The notes under the pieces are model-generated. The model was given only the letters and a program-made list of their open reading frames with translations, did not search any database and was not told the DNA's origin. Below are positions 1 to 6,039 of a stretch of DNA of 15,190 nucleotides, in pieces (the stretch's first letter is position 1; every line of letters begins with the position of its first letter). Location: assembly GCA_001773295.1 (NCBI GenBank), contig MEWG01000006.1:1-15190 (forward strand). The letters are read 5' to 3'. The translations under genes were made by a program, and so were the position numbers. This DNA is from a candidate division WWE3 bacterium RIFOXYD1_FULL_39_9 (GTDB taxonomy: Bacteria; Patescibacteriota; WWE3; UBA101185; UBA10185).

Positions 1-2
1 AA

Positions 3-197
3 CATCAGCTACGTACGGCAGTGGAACGTGCGGGCCAGTCGTGGGACGTGGCAAAATACACATTGCCCAGTGTTTTACAGATGGTTCAGACGTCCCTGCC
101 TGCAATCGCAGTCACCGACCCGTTGCCGTTATTTTTCCTGGCACCGGCCGATCCATGTCAGTTTATTAACCAAACCTGCGGAGGCGGGTTGGACTAA
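3..197 (+). CDS. 3' end of an unrecognised protein (5' truncated by window)
   Basis: The third forward frame is open from the window edge to TAA at 195-197 and gives about 64 residues, beginning near HQLRTAVERAGQSWD and ending QTCGGGLD. Composition and alternating hydrophobicity look like a real protein, and better than the other two frames, which are also open here because the DNA is GC-rich. The stop overlaps the Shine-Dalgarno of the next gene, and the gap to its ATG is 10 bases, so the two are probably one operon with coupled translation. No family is recognised. A hairpin (AACCTGC 173-179 with GCGGGTT 184-190) lies in the last codons, just before the next gene's ribosome site. The frame choice is inference. 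Confidence 0.55.
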   Translation, partial: HQLRTAVERAGQSWDVAKYTLPSVLQMVQTSLPAIAVTDPLPLFFLAPADPCQFINQTCGGGLD

Positions 198-207
198 GGA
201 GGAAAAA

Positions 208-393
208 ATGACTGTTCAGGATTTAGACATGAAGCTAGATGACGCAGCTTTTGATGGGGACATCGCAGCTTGCTGTGCCATTTTAGCTCAAATCCGCGAG
301 ATTGAGGGACCGGCATTCAATGCAGGTGCCCACTTGAACGCGGTGAGCGCTAAGACGGAATTTGCTGTTAAGGTAATTCAGGCATTCCGCTAG
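208..393 (+). CDS. Unknown 61-aa protein
   Basis: The ATG at 208 follows a near-perfect Shine-Dalgarno, AAGGAGG at 196-202, which decides the start over any longer reading of the same frame. The product begins MTVQDLDMKLDD, has an Ala/Cys-rich middle (DIAACCAILAQIREIEG) and a basic end (VKVIQAFR). It looks like a small soluble, mainly helical protein with no membrane segment. No family is recognised. It follows the upstream partial gene by 10 bases and is closed by a strong 13-bp hairpin 12 bases after its TAG stop. Its codons are GC-richer than those of most genes in the window, a trait shared with the other small Shine-Dalgarno genes. Confidence 0.7.
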   Translation: MTVQDLDMKLDDAAFDGDIAACCAILAQIREIEGPAFNAGAHLNAVSAKTEFAVKVIQAFR

Positions 394-404
394 CGGAAAC
401 CAAA

Positions 405-448
405 CTGGCCAGGAAAAAAAACGATTAATTTCGAGTTTTCCTGGCCAG
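405..448 (+). terminator. Hairpin terminator after the 61-aa gene
   Basis: A perfect 13-bp inverted repeat, CTGGCCAGGAAAA (405-417) and TTTTCCTGGCCAG (436-448), encloses an 18-base loop. The following bases are ATTCATTTTAAA rather than a long T run. The A and T bases at the inner stem ends make it usable on both strands, and it could also stop tRNA-Leu readthrough on the minus strand. Confidence 0.7.
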
Positions 449-516
449 ATTCATTTTAAAACCACATTACTGCACTACAAAATACGCATAAGAAATAATT
501 TGGAAAGTCTAATAAT

Positions 517-601
517 TGGTGGGCGAGAGAGGACTCGAACCTCCAAGCCTTTCGGCATATGGTCCTAAGCCATACGCGTATGCCAGTTCCGCCACTCGCC
601 C
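517..601 (-). tRNA. tRNA-Leu (UAG), CCA encoded
   Basis: Read on the minus strand it has acceptor GGGCGAG (595-601) paired with CTCGCCC (521-527), discriminator A at 520 and an encoded CCA (517-519). The anticodon stem TATGG/CCATA closes the loop CTTAGGA, giving anticodon TAG, which reads CUN leucine codons. The long variable arm (TGCCGAAAGGC) is the class II hallmark of tRNA-Leu. The T arm GGAGG-TTCGAGT-CCTCT is intact. Length is 85 bases including CCA. Confidence 0.96.
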
Positions 602-610
602 ATATCCCCC

Positions 611-619
611 ATTTTAGCA
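611..619 (-). promoter_or_regulatory. Extended -10 promoter of tRNA-Leu
   Basis: On the minus strand the extended -10 TGC-TAAAAT ends nine bases before the first tRNA base, so the start of transcription falls two or three bases upstream of the mature 5' end. No clear -35 is seen. The same nine bases occur before the histidine kinase at 5524 and the gene at 14752. Confidence 0.6.
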
Positions 620-653
620 CTAAGATGCCCTAAAGTTCCATTTAAAAGGTCAG

Positions 654-684
654 GACCCTACATACTCAAAGAATATATAGGGTC
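654..684 (-). terminator. Hairpin terminator after the LspA-like gene
   Basis: The minus-strand RNA pairs GACCCUAUAUA with UAUGUAGGGUC over 11 bp. The one irregular pair is G-U on this strand but A-C on the plus strand, so the hairpin suits minus-strand transcription. It lies 14 bases past the LspA-like stop and is followed by CTGACCTTTTAAA. Confidence 0.65.
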
Positions 685-698
685 TAGTCTTGGTGACG

Positions 699-1121
699 TT
701 ATGCATACTGCTTATGCTCTTTCATCGCCACCCCACAGCTTATAATGCTGATTATTGTTGCGGCAAAGATTGCCAAGTCAGCAATATTCGTGTGGATGAT
801 AACCCATGAAGCTATGTTAATTTGAATGAAATCAACAACAGCGCCAATTACAAGAACCTCAACCGTGTGACTTGCGACTGCTCCAAGGCTTAATGCAAAG
901 CTTAAACTGAAGTAGTTAATCAGGAAGTTGCGAGGAGCTCTTAACGCAGTGATAAACAGCCATGTAGAAAACAACAGGACTGTAATCATGAGGTACGCTC
1001 TTAGCTCACTTGCATAATGTAGGACATACGGTAAATCTGTGGCCACGGCCCACAATTTGGTTAATCGGTCCAGGCCAAACACCGTTCCAACAACTACCCA
1101 CATAAACTCAGACTTGTTCAT
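699..1121 (-). CDS. lspA: Signal peptidase II (lipoprotein signal peptidase), divergent
   Basis: The 140-aa integral membrane protein has about four hydrophobic segments. It keeps the LspA landmarks: D18-RLTK (family DQxTK), VVDFI with catalytic-type D97, and NIAD with the second catalytic-type D115. In the family this aspartyl protease cuts prolipoproteins before the lipid-modified cysteine. The GNxxDR motif that normally precedes VVDFI reads SHTVEV (residues 84-89), so conserved N, D and R are replaced by H, E and V. It is slightly shorter than the usual 150-170 residues. The ATG follows AAGGAG (7-base spacing). It is monocistronic, divergent from the 102-aa gene and closed by a hairpin. 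Identification is firm by motifs; full activity is less certain because of the changed motif. Confidence 0.82.
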   Translation of the reverse strand: MNKSEFMWVVVGTVFGLDRLTKLWAVATDLPYVLHYASELRAYLMITVLLFSTWLFITALRAPRNFLINYFSLSFALSLGAVASHTVEVLVIGAVVDFIQINIASWVIIHTNIADLAIFAATIISIISCGVAMKEHKQYA

Positions 1122-1152
1122 TTGTTTTCTCCTTTTCTTTATGGTTACTGAG

Positions 1153-1181
1153 ATTTTGCCTCAAACTTGACTTTTTTGCAA
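1153..1181 (-). promoter_or_regulatory. Candidate promoter of the LspA-like gene
   Basis: TTGCAA (minus strand, 1176-1181), a 17-base spacer and CAAAAT (1153-1158) form a moderate sigma70-type match, giving a leader of about 25 bases with the Shine-Dalgarno. It overlaps the opposing promoter of the 102-aa gene, so the two may compete. Confidence 0.35.
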
Positions 1182-1194
1182 ATAAATATATCTT
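1167..1194 (+). promoter_or_regulatory. Candidate promoter of the 102-aa gene
   Basis: TTGACT at 1167-1172, a 16-base spacer and TATCTT at 1189-1194. The predicted start is near 1201, leaving a 5' leader of about 54 bases that carries the Shine-Dalgarno. Confidence 0.5.
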
Positions 1195-1254
1195 ATAGTT
1201 CATCCACAGTCCTAAAAACGGGCTTAAAAAAACAGATTCGAAAGGAGTTTTCAG

Positions 1255-1563
1255 ATGGACGTCCAGGCATTGACAAATTTACCCGGACTACGTATCCCCA
1301 CACAACGGCCAGGCCTAAAGAAGTATGCCCTGATCGTTAATTGGAAGGGTACCGGTGAGAAGGAAGTGTACATGTACAAGCTGGTCTCTACCGACGGCCT
1401 TACACAATCAGCTTCCATCACTGACACGATATCGGTTGCAGATTTTGCCCTGTTTTTGCGCAGTAAGAACAGTGGCAAGCTTCCGGCGTGGTTTAACCGC
1501 CTGCCCGAAGTCTGCTTCAACGACAGGATTCCTTCTGACTTTTGGGGACCCTTCCCGCTCTAA
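1255..1563 (+). CDS. Unknown 102-aa protein
   Basis: The ATG at 1255 follows AAAGGAG with suitable spacing. The product starts MDVQALTNLPGLRIPTQ, contains a likely beta-rich centre (KYALIVNWKGTG, EVYMYKLVSTDG) and ends in a Trp/Pro/Phe-rich tail (DFWGPFPL). There is no signal peptide or membrane segment, so it is probably cytoplasmic. No family is recognised. It is monocistronic, divergent from the LspA-like gene, and closed by the hairpin at 1590-1626. Its codons are GC-richer than those of the kinase cluster that follows. Frames on the other strand are also open here but lack ribosome sites. Confidence 0.68.
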   Translation: MDVQALTNLPGLRIPTQRPGLKKYALIVNWKGTGEKEVYMYKLVSTDGLTQSASITDTISVADFALFLRSKNSGKLPAWFNRLPEVCFNDRIPSDFWGPFPL

Positions 1564-1589
1564 GAAAGCTGGTTGACCCCGCCAAACAA

Positions 1590-1629
1590 AACACCGACTT
1601 GAATTTATATTCTTCAAGCCGGTGTTTTT
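1590..1629. terminator. Bidirectional terminator between convergent units
   Basis: The stem AACACCG-A-CTTGAA (1590-1603) pairs with TTCAAG-C-CGGTGTT (1613-1626), followed by T-rich DNA on both sides (TTTTTCG on plus, TTTTGTTT on minus). The single irregular pair is G-U on the minus strand and A-C on the plus strand, so it is slightly better for the minus operon (1676-5524) than for the 102-aa gene. It can serve both. Confidence 0.8.
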
Positions 1630-1675
1630 CGTTTAAATATTCAATTTTCGGACTCTAGCGATTTTAAGTCGCAGA

Positions 1676-2272
1676 TTAGCTGCCTAATCCTTCTTGTATC
1701 GTATCCATCTCATTCATAAAGTACTTAACCTTACCTAACCAATGGACGTGAGACGGAGGTGTATAAACAGGTGCTATTTTCTCAGGAGTGTTCAACCCTT
1801 TAGAGAAATAACCTTTGTTTAATCCTTCACCTACTTTTTCTATGGCTTCATCATAAGACGCAAATCTTATAACGTTGTCTCCATATATTCCCCATCCAAA
1901 CGGGTTGTAAGACCCAGGTATTAGTCTCTTTCCACAAGAGGACTCTATACATGAGATGGCCGGCAAAAGTCTAAAGTCAATTTTGTACCTGTCGGCTACC
2001 TCTACAAAAGTCTTAACAAAAGGCAATAAAGGTGAGTTGTACTTTTCAAAGAATCTGGTCAATACAAGCTCTCTATCTATTGTTTTGGCCTCAATTTGCC
2101 CTGAAATAGTGGCTACATACGTTTCCTTGGCAACAGCTTCTCTTTCGAGCTGTCCGCCAATTAAGACTGTAACCAATATGAATAAAGCAGGGGAAATAAT
2201 CGAACCAATAGCTTTAAGCTTTGCGATGGTTGCATCTGCAAAGAGAAAAGCTTGCATAGTTTTTATTGACAT
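1676..2272 (-). CDS. Membrane-anchored lysozyme-like protein (second of tandem pair)
   Basis: The 198-aa protein has a short cytoplasmic N-terminus, one membrane segment (about residues 22-40) and an extracytoplasmic domain (about 65-195). The domain begins a helical core with AISCIESSCGK, where E110 sits in the position of the catalytic acid of lysozyme-like and lytic transglycosylase folds. It continues with YNPFGWGIYGDN, a YDEAIEKVGEGL helix and VYTPPS..W. This resembles glucosaminidase/lysozyme-superfamily domains acting on peptidoglycan; the exact family is inferred. ATG 2272 is chosen because TTGACC-N17-TATAAT lies immediately upstream and places the transcription start on this ATG. A TTG at 2308 in the same frame is that -35 box. 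It is a paralogue of the preceding gene. Confidence 0.75.
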   Translation of the reverse strand: MSIKTMQAFLFADATIAKLKAIGSIISPALFILVTVLIGGQLEREAVAKETYVATISGQIEAKTIDRELVLTRFFEKYNSPLLPFVKTFVEVADRYKIDFRLLPAISCIESSCGKRLIPGSYNPFGWGIYGDNVIRFASYDEAIEKVGEGLNKGYFSKGLNTPEKIAPVYTPPSHVHWLGKVKYFMNEMDTIQEGLGS

Positions 2273-2279
2273 GACGGTG

Positions 2280-2308
2280 ATTATACCAGCAAATGACTCC
2301 GCGGTCAA
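2280..2308 (-). promoter_or_regulatory. Strong leaderless promoter of the 198-aa lysozyme-like gene
   Basis: TTGACC (2303-2308), an exact 17-base spacer and consensus TATAAT (2280-2285), then seven bases to the ATG at 2272. The predicted start of transcription falls on or next to the A of the ATG. This is the best sigma70-type match in the window. Confidence 0.85.
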
Positions 2309-2311
2309 ACG

Positions 2312-3058
2312 CTATAGGTTAAGAGAAATGGGAGTTTTGTATTCTTGAATCATCTGTCCAAAGAAGTTTACTCCTTCACACCACGAACCTTTTGAAGGAG
2401 GTGTGTAAGTTTTCATTATTTCGCAAGTATCTTTAATATTTTGTGAATAAAAGTTCTCTCTGAGGTACGAAGATACAGTTTCGATCCCCCTAACCCAATT
2501 ATCAAACATCTGAACATTTTCTCCATATACTCCCCAACCCCACGCGTTGTAAGACTCTACTCCGCCCGGCTCAGGCGTCATCTTACCGCAGCTTGATTCC
2601 TGGAACGCAATGGAGGCCACAATCCACCAAGGTATGTGGTTTCTATCTGCCTCATACACAAAAACTTCGCCTAGACCCTCAAGCGGACAGTTGAACTCTT
2701 TGAAAATCTCGTTAATTTTTTGTGATCGCGAGTCTTTTGAATATACTTCGTATTCAGTTCCGCCTAAAGTCAAAGGTTTCGACGAATAGATAGAGTATTT
2801 ATCAATATTTTCATGAGTTATCTTAATCGGATAAATTATTGTCGCAATTGAGGTAAACGTAAACAAAAGTAACGAAGTCACTATCCATTTATAAGCAAAA
2901 GTACCTCCCTGATATGTTGCCAGAGCTTCGTAATATCTTTTCAGTAAGATGGATCTAAACTTTATATAAGTTTCAATTGCCTGTTCTTTAATACTCAGTT
3001 TAGTAGTTAGTGTAGATATATTCTCCTGAATACTGGTAATTGATTCTTTATTGTTCAT
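2312..3058 (-). CDS. Membrane-anchored lysozyme-like protein (first of tandem pair)
   Basis: The 248-aa protein has a polar, possibly coiled-coil N-terminus (1-45), one membrane segment (about 57-79) and an extracytoplasmic domain (about 115-240). The domain carries SIAFQESSCGK (candidate catalytic E154), YNAWGWGVYGEN, a NWVRGIETVSSYL helix and YTPPSKGSWCEG. It aligns motif by motif with the next gene, so the two arose by tandem duplication. A role in cutting or remodelling peptidoglycan at the cell surface is inferred from the ESSCGK glutamate and the GWG(V/I)YG block. It starts 35 bases after the VIT1-like gene. No Shine-Dalgarno is visible, so initiation is unclear; ATG 3058 is the only reasonable start. 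Confidence 0.74.
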   Translation of the reverse strand: MNNKESITSIQENISTLTTKLSIKEQAIETYIKFRSILLKRYYEALATYQGGTFAYKWIVTSLLLFTFTSIATIIYPIKITHENIDKYSIYSSKPLTLGGTEYEVYSKDSRSQKINEIFKEFNCPLEGLGEVFVYEADRNHIPWWIVASIAFQESSCGKMTPEPGGVESYNAWGWGVYGENVQMFDNWVRGIETVSSYLRENFYSQNIKDTCEIMKTYTPPSKGSWCEGVNFFGQMIQEYKTPISLNL

Positions 3059-3085
3059 AAAAGTAGCCGAAAATCGACAAACCTA

Positions 3086-3113
3086 ATTCTAACCTAAAAT
3101 GAAATGTTCTCAA
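3086..3113 (-). promoter_or_regulatory. Candidate promoter of the 248-aa lysozyme-like gene
   Basis: TTGAGA (3108-3113), a 16-base spacer and TAGAAT (3086-3091), read on the minus strand and overlapping the end of the VIT1-like gene. It predicts a leader of about 20 bases without a Shine-Dalgarno, unlike its leaderless neighbours. Confidence 0.5.
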
Positions 3114-3585
3114 AGATTTTAGAAATTACATAACCAACAACAATGGCGGAACCGGCAATTAAGAACATCCGCGTACCATCAGTTATCTTTCTTGTTGGCA
3201 TGTAGCCCACAAAGTACAAAGCTACAAATGTTATAAGAACTGATATGTATTTACCTGTACCAACACCAAGAATTACATAAGGAAGAAGGACAAATATTCC
3301 AAATATAAAGTATGAGAAGAACATTATAATCCCATCAATCGAGGGTAAATCTTTGTGTCTCGAGCTGTGGTCAACTTCGTGAACTTCAGTTTCTGTTAAA
3401 AAGGAACCTACGCCCATTGACAGGGCTTCTACGCCAGTCAAAGTAAATCCCACTAGAAGCATCTGTTCCAGGCTGTAGCTGTTTGAACTGGCCAAACCAA
3501 ATAAAACACCTACTGTAGAAACCAGACTGTCCTCTGCACCGAAAATAAGATTTCTAATGTAATCAGGAGATATTTTTAATTTCAT
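3094..3585 (-). CDS. VIT1/CCC1-family transporter
   Basis: The 163-aa membrane protein opens with IRNLIFGAEDSLVSTVGVLFG (residues 10-30), the first-helix signature of the VIT1/CCC1 (DUF125) family, followed by ALSMGVGSFL (54-63), the family's SMG-type helix. About five membrane helices are visible. The family moves ferrous iron or manganese across membranes in exchange for protons. The acidic loop between helices two and three is short (ETEVHEVDH, 65-73), so a full metal-collecting domain is absent, as in many short bacterial members. ATG 3585 begins one base after the receiver gene's TAA (TAATATG), so translation is probably coupled. A TTG three codons upstream would overlap the receiver stop and is less likely. 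Confidence 0.8.
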   Translation of the reverse strand: MKLKISPDYIRNLIFGAEDSLVSTVGVLFGLASSNSYSLEQMLLVGFTLTGVEALSMGVGSFLTETEVHEVDHSSRHKDLPSIDGIIMFFSYFIFGIFVLLPYVILGVGTGKYISVLITFVALYFVGYMPTRKITDGTRMFLIAGSAIVVGYVISKIFENISF

Positions 3586-3586
3586 A

Positions 3587-4021
3587 TTACGCAATCTTCA
3601 AATATTTTTTCACTTCTCCAAGAATAGTATCCAAACTGGTATTTGATTTAACAAAGTATTTATCTATTCCAAATTCTGAATAAGTTTTTGGATTTTCTTC
3701 TTGAACCATCTGCTCCATTTGTACAACAGTATTACCGTAATCATCGTAGTTTGTAATCAGGAAAATTGGAATTCTATTCCATCTTTTATCTTCTTTGATG
3801 AAAGTAACAAAATCGTATCCTGTCTTATCCCCTACCAAATAGTGATCGAGCCAAATTAGATCTATTTTATTCTTTTCCAACAGATCAATACTCTCATCAG
3901 CAGTTTTAGCGTTTAAAACCTTTATGCCGTTTTTTTCTAATTTTTCGGTGATTATTTTTACAAAATCTGGATCATCTTCCACTACGAGGACTTCTTTTTT
4001 GTATTGAGAGCCGTCTTCCAT
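3587..4021 (-). CDS. Stand-alone receiver-domain response regulator
   Basis: The 144-aa protein is a single CheY-like receiver. Acidic residues E15, D16 and D17 follow beta 1 (VLVVEDD), the phosphoacceptor is D59 (LIWLDHYL), the switch residue is T90 (LITN) and the conserved lysine is K125 (YFVKSN). There is no output domain, so it may work by protein contact or as a phosphate relay or sink. Between T90 and K125 there are about 13 more residues than in the paralogue at 9750-10142, rich in Gln/Glu (VVQMEQMVQEENPKTYSE). It follows the kinase at 4040-5524 by 18 bases, and that kinase is the likely partner. TATAAT lies six bases before the ATG, so it can also be transcribed alone as a leaderless message. 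Confidence 0.9.
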   Translation of the reverse strand: MEDGSQYKKEVLVVEDDPDFVKIITEKLEKNGIKVLNAKTADESIDLLEKNKIDLIWLDHYLVGDKTGYDFVTFIKEDKRWNRIPIFLITNYDDYGNTVVQMEQMVQEENPKTYSEFGIDKYFVKSNTSLDTILGEVKKYLKIA

Positions 4022-4027
4022 ATAAAA

Positions 4028-4033
4028 ATTATA
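4028..4033 (-). promoter_or_regulatory. Leaderless -10 of the first receiver gene
   Basis: Consensus TATAAT on the minus strand in the 18-base kinase/receiver gap, six bases before the ATG at 4021. No good -35 is seen. It would allow receiver expression independent of the kinase. Confidence 0.55.
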
Positions 4034-4039
4034 AGCTAA

Positions 4040-5524
4040 TTAAATAGTTATTGAAACCTCACCTTTTTTGGGCGCCGTTCCGGACTTATCGAGTGCTACA
4101 TAAAAACTTGTGCCTTTATTTTCTTCGCTTTCAAACCAAATCTTTCCGTTTGAAGCATCAATTATTGCTTTGGCAAGGTATAAACCAAGACCAGTTCCGT
4201 CGGTTTCGATCTGAGAGATATTGTTTGATCTAAAAAACTTTTGAAAAATCTTATCTTGATCCGCTTTTGGAATACCGTAGCCAGTATCAGTTATTTTTGT
4301 AATTATTTCTTTGTTAGTTTCATATATATCAACGGATATAGTGCCTTTTTCCCGAGTGTATTTGATGGCATTAGTTAAAATATTTAAGTAAACATTCATA
4401 ATTAATTTCGGATCGACGTTAATTTCAGGCAGTTCCGGCTGGAAATTCTTAAGCAATACAATATTTTTATCAGCAATCCTTGTAGCTACTTCATCTAGTA
4501 CCGAGTTCATTAGTTCCGGAAGTTTAGTCGACCTTGAATCAATAATCAGTCTTCCCGATTCTATTCTAGAAATATTTAATAACGAATTAATTAAATCTAT
4601 CATTCGCTCGTTTGTTGCGTTTATGTTTGAAACATAATCTTTTTGCTTGTCGTTAAGATTTCCCTCATCCCCCTTTAGTAACATTTCTAAGCGCCATTTT
4701 ATGGATGTCAGCGGTGTTCTAAGTTGGTGTGAGGCTAAAGAAATAAACTCGGTTTTCATACGATCTACCTCTTTAGCCTTTGTAATATCTCTTGCAATAC
4801 CTACGTAAAATGAAACTTCCTTTTTTTCATCCAAAATAGGAGAAATATGAGTGTCTGCGATGTATTTAGTACCGTCCTTCCGTACGTTATTGATGTCCCC
4901 GTTAAATGGTTGTTTTTTTTCTTTTATTGTTTGCCACAGCGTATTTGTAAACATCTTATCCATCGTACCCTCCCAAATAAAGTTTGCATGTTTACCAATT
5001 ACTTCAGGTGGTTTAAAGCCCGTCATGCTAAATATTGCTGGATTTGTGTACATGATTACGCCTTCGGCATTTGCCATGACAATTGTATCTGACGCACTTT
5101 CTACAGCCTGAACGAATTTCTTTACCATTTCCTCAGAACTTCTTCTTGCAGTTATATCTCTTGAGACTGTAATTAATCTTGTTTCTTCACCAAGCCGTGA
5201 ATCTTTTATGGGTTTTATTGTTGTTTCAAACCAAATGTATCCGTTATCTTTACGTTTAATCCTGTAAATTATTGTATGAATTTTTTGTTTTTCCATGTCC
5301 TCGGATTCGTAGGAAGCAATTTTTTTTAGATCGTCAGGATGGAAGTATTCAAAAGCAGAACGATTGAGAAGTTCTTCGGGATCGTAGCCGAGTAGATGTT
5401 TGCATGATGGTGAAACGTACAGGTAATTCCAGTCAAAAGAGTGGATAGCTATCATATCCGTAGTTTGTTCCACGATTATGCTTAGAATATCTGTTTCAAT
5501 AGACTTATGTTGGGCAGTTTTCAC
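4040..5524 (-). CDS. Soluble PAS-PAS sensor histidine kinase
   Basis: The 494-aa protein has two PAS domains (about 10-127 and 135-250), a HisKA dimerisation domain with phosphorylatable H266 in SLASHQLRTPL, and a HATPase_c domain with N385 (N box), DTGYGIP 413-419 (G1) and GTGLGL 443-448 (G2). The expected kinase residues are all present. There is no membrane segment, so it senses from the cytoplasm, probably through the PAS domains; no ligand can be read. The C-terminal tail GTAPKKGEVSITI resembles the tail of the paralogue at 10170-11564. The likely partner is the receiver 18 bases downstream. The GTG at 5524 is chosen because an extended -10, TGC-TAAAAT, ends seven bases before it and no Shine-Dalgarno exists. 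Confidence 0.92.
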   Translation of the reverse strand: MKTAQHKSIETDILSIIVEQTTDMIAIHSFDWNYLYVSPSCKHLLGYDPEELLNRSAFEYFHPDDLKKIASYESEDMEKQKIHTIIYRIKRKDNGYIWFETTIKPIKDSRLGEETRLITVSRDITARRSSEEMVKKFVQAVESASDTIVMANAEGVIMYTNPAIFSMTGFKPPEVIGKHANFIWEGTMDKMFTNTLWQTIKEKKQPFNGDINNVRKDGTKYIADTHISPILDEKKEVSFYVGIARDITKAKEVDRMKTEFISLASHQLRTPLTSIKWRLEMLLKGDEGNLNDKQKDYVSNINATNERMIDLINSLLNISRIESGRLIIDSRSTKLPELMNSVLDEVATRIADKNIVLLKNFQPELPEINVDPKLIMNVYLNILTNAIKYTREKGTISVDIYETNKEIITKITDTGYGIPKADQDKIFQKFFRSNNISQIETDGTGLGLYLAKAIIDASNGKIWFESEENKGTSFYVALDKSGTAPKKGEVSITI

Positions 5525-5531
5525 TTAATTT

Positions 5532-5540
5532 ATTTTAGCA
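5532..5540 (-). promoter_or_regulatory. Extended -10, leaderless, of the soluble kinase
   Basis: TGC-TAAAAT on the minus strand, then seven bases to GTG 5524. No -35 is visible, as expected when an extended -10 carries recognition. Confidence 0.65.
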
Positions 5541-5576
5541 TTTATTTTAGTGGCGGAGCGCAGCATATACCCAGCA

Positions 5577-5605
5577 TTGTGCGCACCCTATAGCACATGT
5601 ATAAT
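5577..5605 (+). promoter_or_regulatory. Promoter of the 72-aa gene
   Basis: TTGTGC (5577-5582), a 17-base spacer and consensus TATAAT (5600-5605). The predicted start near 5612 leaves a leader of about 27 bases containing the Shine-Dalgarno. Confidence 0.7.
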
Positions 5606-5638
5606 GCGTTTCATCAACCAAACAAAAAGGAGGTTTGA

Positions 5639-5857
5639 GTGGCAGAAACTAAATTGCGTATGTATTTTGAACTAGGAATGGCGAATCCGGCTGCTGTGGA
5701 AAACGAGCTAACGGGTATTGGCGAAGAGCTAGATCTGTTTCGTGGCTCGGTCGTCGTGGCATTTGAGAAAATAAGTGCAGCTGACAACATCCTTACGAAA
5801 CTGGGATGCACGGTTTTGACCGGCAAATCGGAATTTGTGTTGGGTAAGTCAGATTAG
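5639..5857 (+). CDS. Unknown 72-aa protein
   Basis: The GTG at 5639 follows a perfect AAGGAGG (5627-5633) by five bases, which decides the start. The product alternates strands and helices (KLRMYFELGM, AAVENELTGIGEELDLF, GSVVVAFEK, AADNILTKLG, CTVLTGKSEFVL), suggesting a small alpha/beta fold. It has no membrane segment and no recognised family. It is monocistronic with its own promoter and terminator, flanked by the divergent kinase and the antiporter. Its codons are GC-richer than those of both neighbours, and it belongs to the Shine-Dalgarno class of small genes in this window. Confidence 0.72.
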   Translation: MAETKLRMYFELGMANPAAVENELTGIGEELDLFRGSVVVAFEKISAADNILTKLGCTVLTGKSEFVLGKSD

Positions 5858-5913
5858 TGAACAAGCAGCGACTAAAGTAGTAAGTAAGACCAAACGCATG
5901 TAGTTAAAAGAAA

Positions 5914-5955
5914 CTCCCTTACTATTTCGGTTACTCCGAAAACTTGGTAAGGGAG
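5914..5955 (+). terminator. Hairpin terminator after the 72-aa gene
   Basis: CTCCCTTAC (5914-5922) pairs with GTAAGGGAG (5947-5955), and a second stem, TTTCGG/CCGAAA (5925-5930 with 5936-5941), sits inside it. ACTTTATTTTAAA follows. It lies about 56 bases past the stop. Confidence 0.75.
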
Positions 5956-6004
5956 ACTTTATTTTAAATGGTAAAACAGCAATTAAATGGCAATTAGGAC
6001 GTCA

Positions 6005-6033
6005 TTGTAGATATTATTCAACAACCTTATACT
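6005..6033 (+). promoter_or_regulatory. Leaderless promoter of the KefB-like antiporter
   Basis: TTGTAG (6005-6010), a 17-base spacer and TATACT (6028-6033), then six bases to the ATG at 6040. The predicted transcription start is the A of the ATG. Confidence 0.75.
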
Positions 6034-6039
6034 TAATTC

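Noticed and set aside
2..169. Second forward frame ending TAA at 167-169 as the upstream gene
   Set aside because: It is also open, but its composition is less protein-like than the frame ending at 197, whose stop meets the next Shine-Dalgarno.
28..393. A 121-aa reading that would extend the 61-aa gene upstream
   Set aside because: The ATG at 208 has a perfect Shine-Dalgarno, and the upstream part overlaps the better-looking frame ending at 197. The N-terminal residues look non-coding (Arg, Trp and Cys rich).
2273..2308. TTG start at 2308 for the 198-aa lysozyme-like protein
   Set aside because: That TTG is the -35 element (TTGACC) of a near-consensus promoter, so it cannot be in its own transcript.
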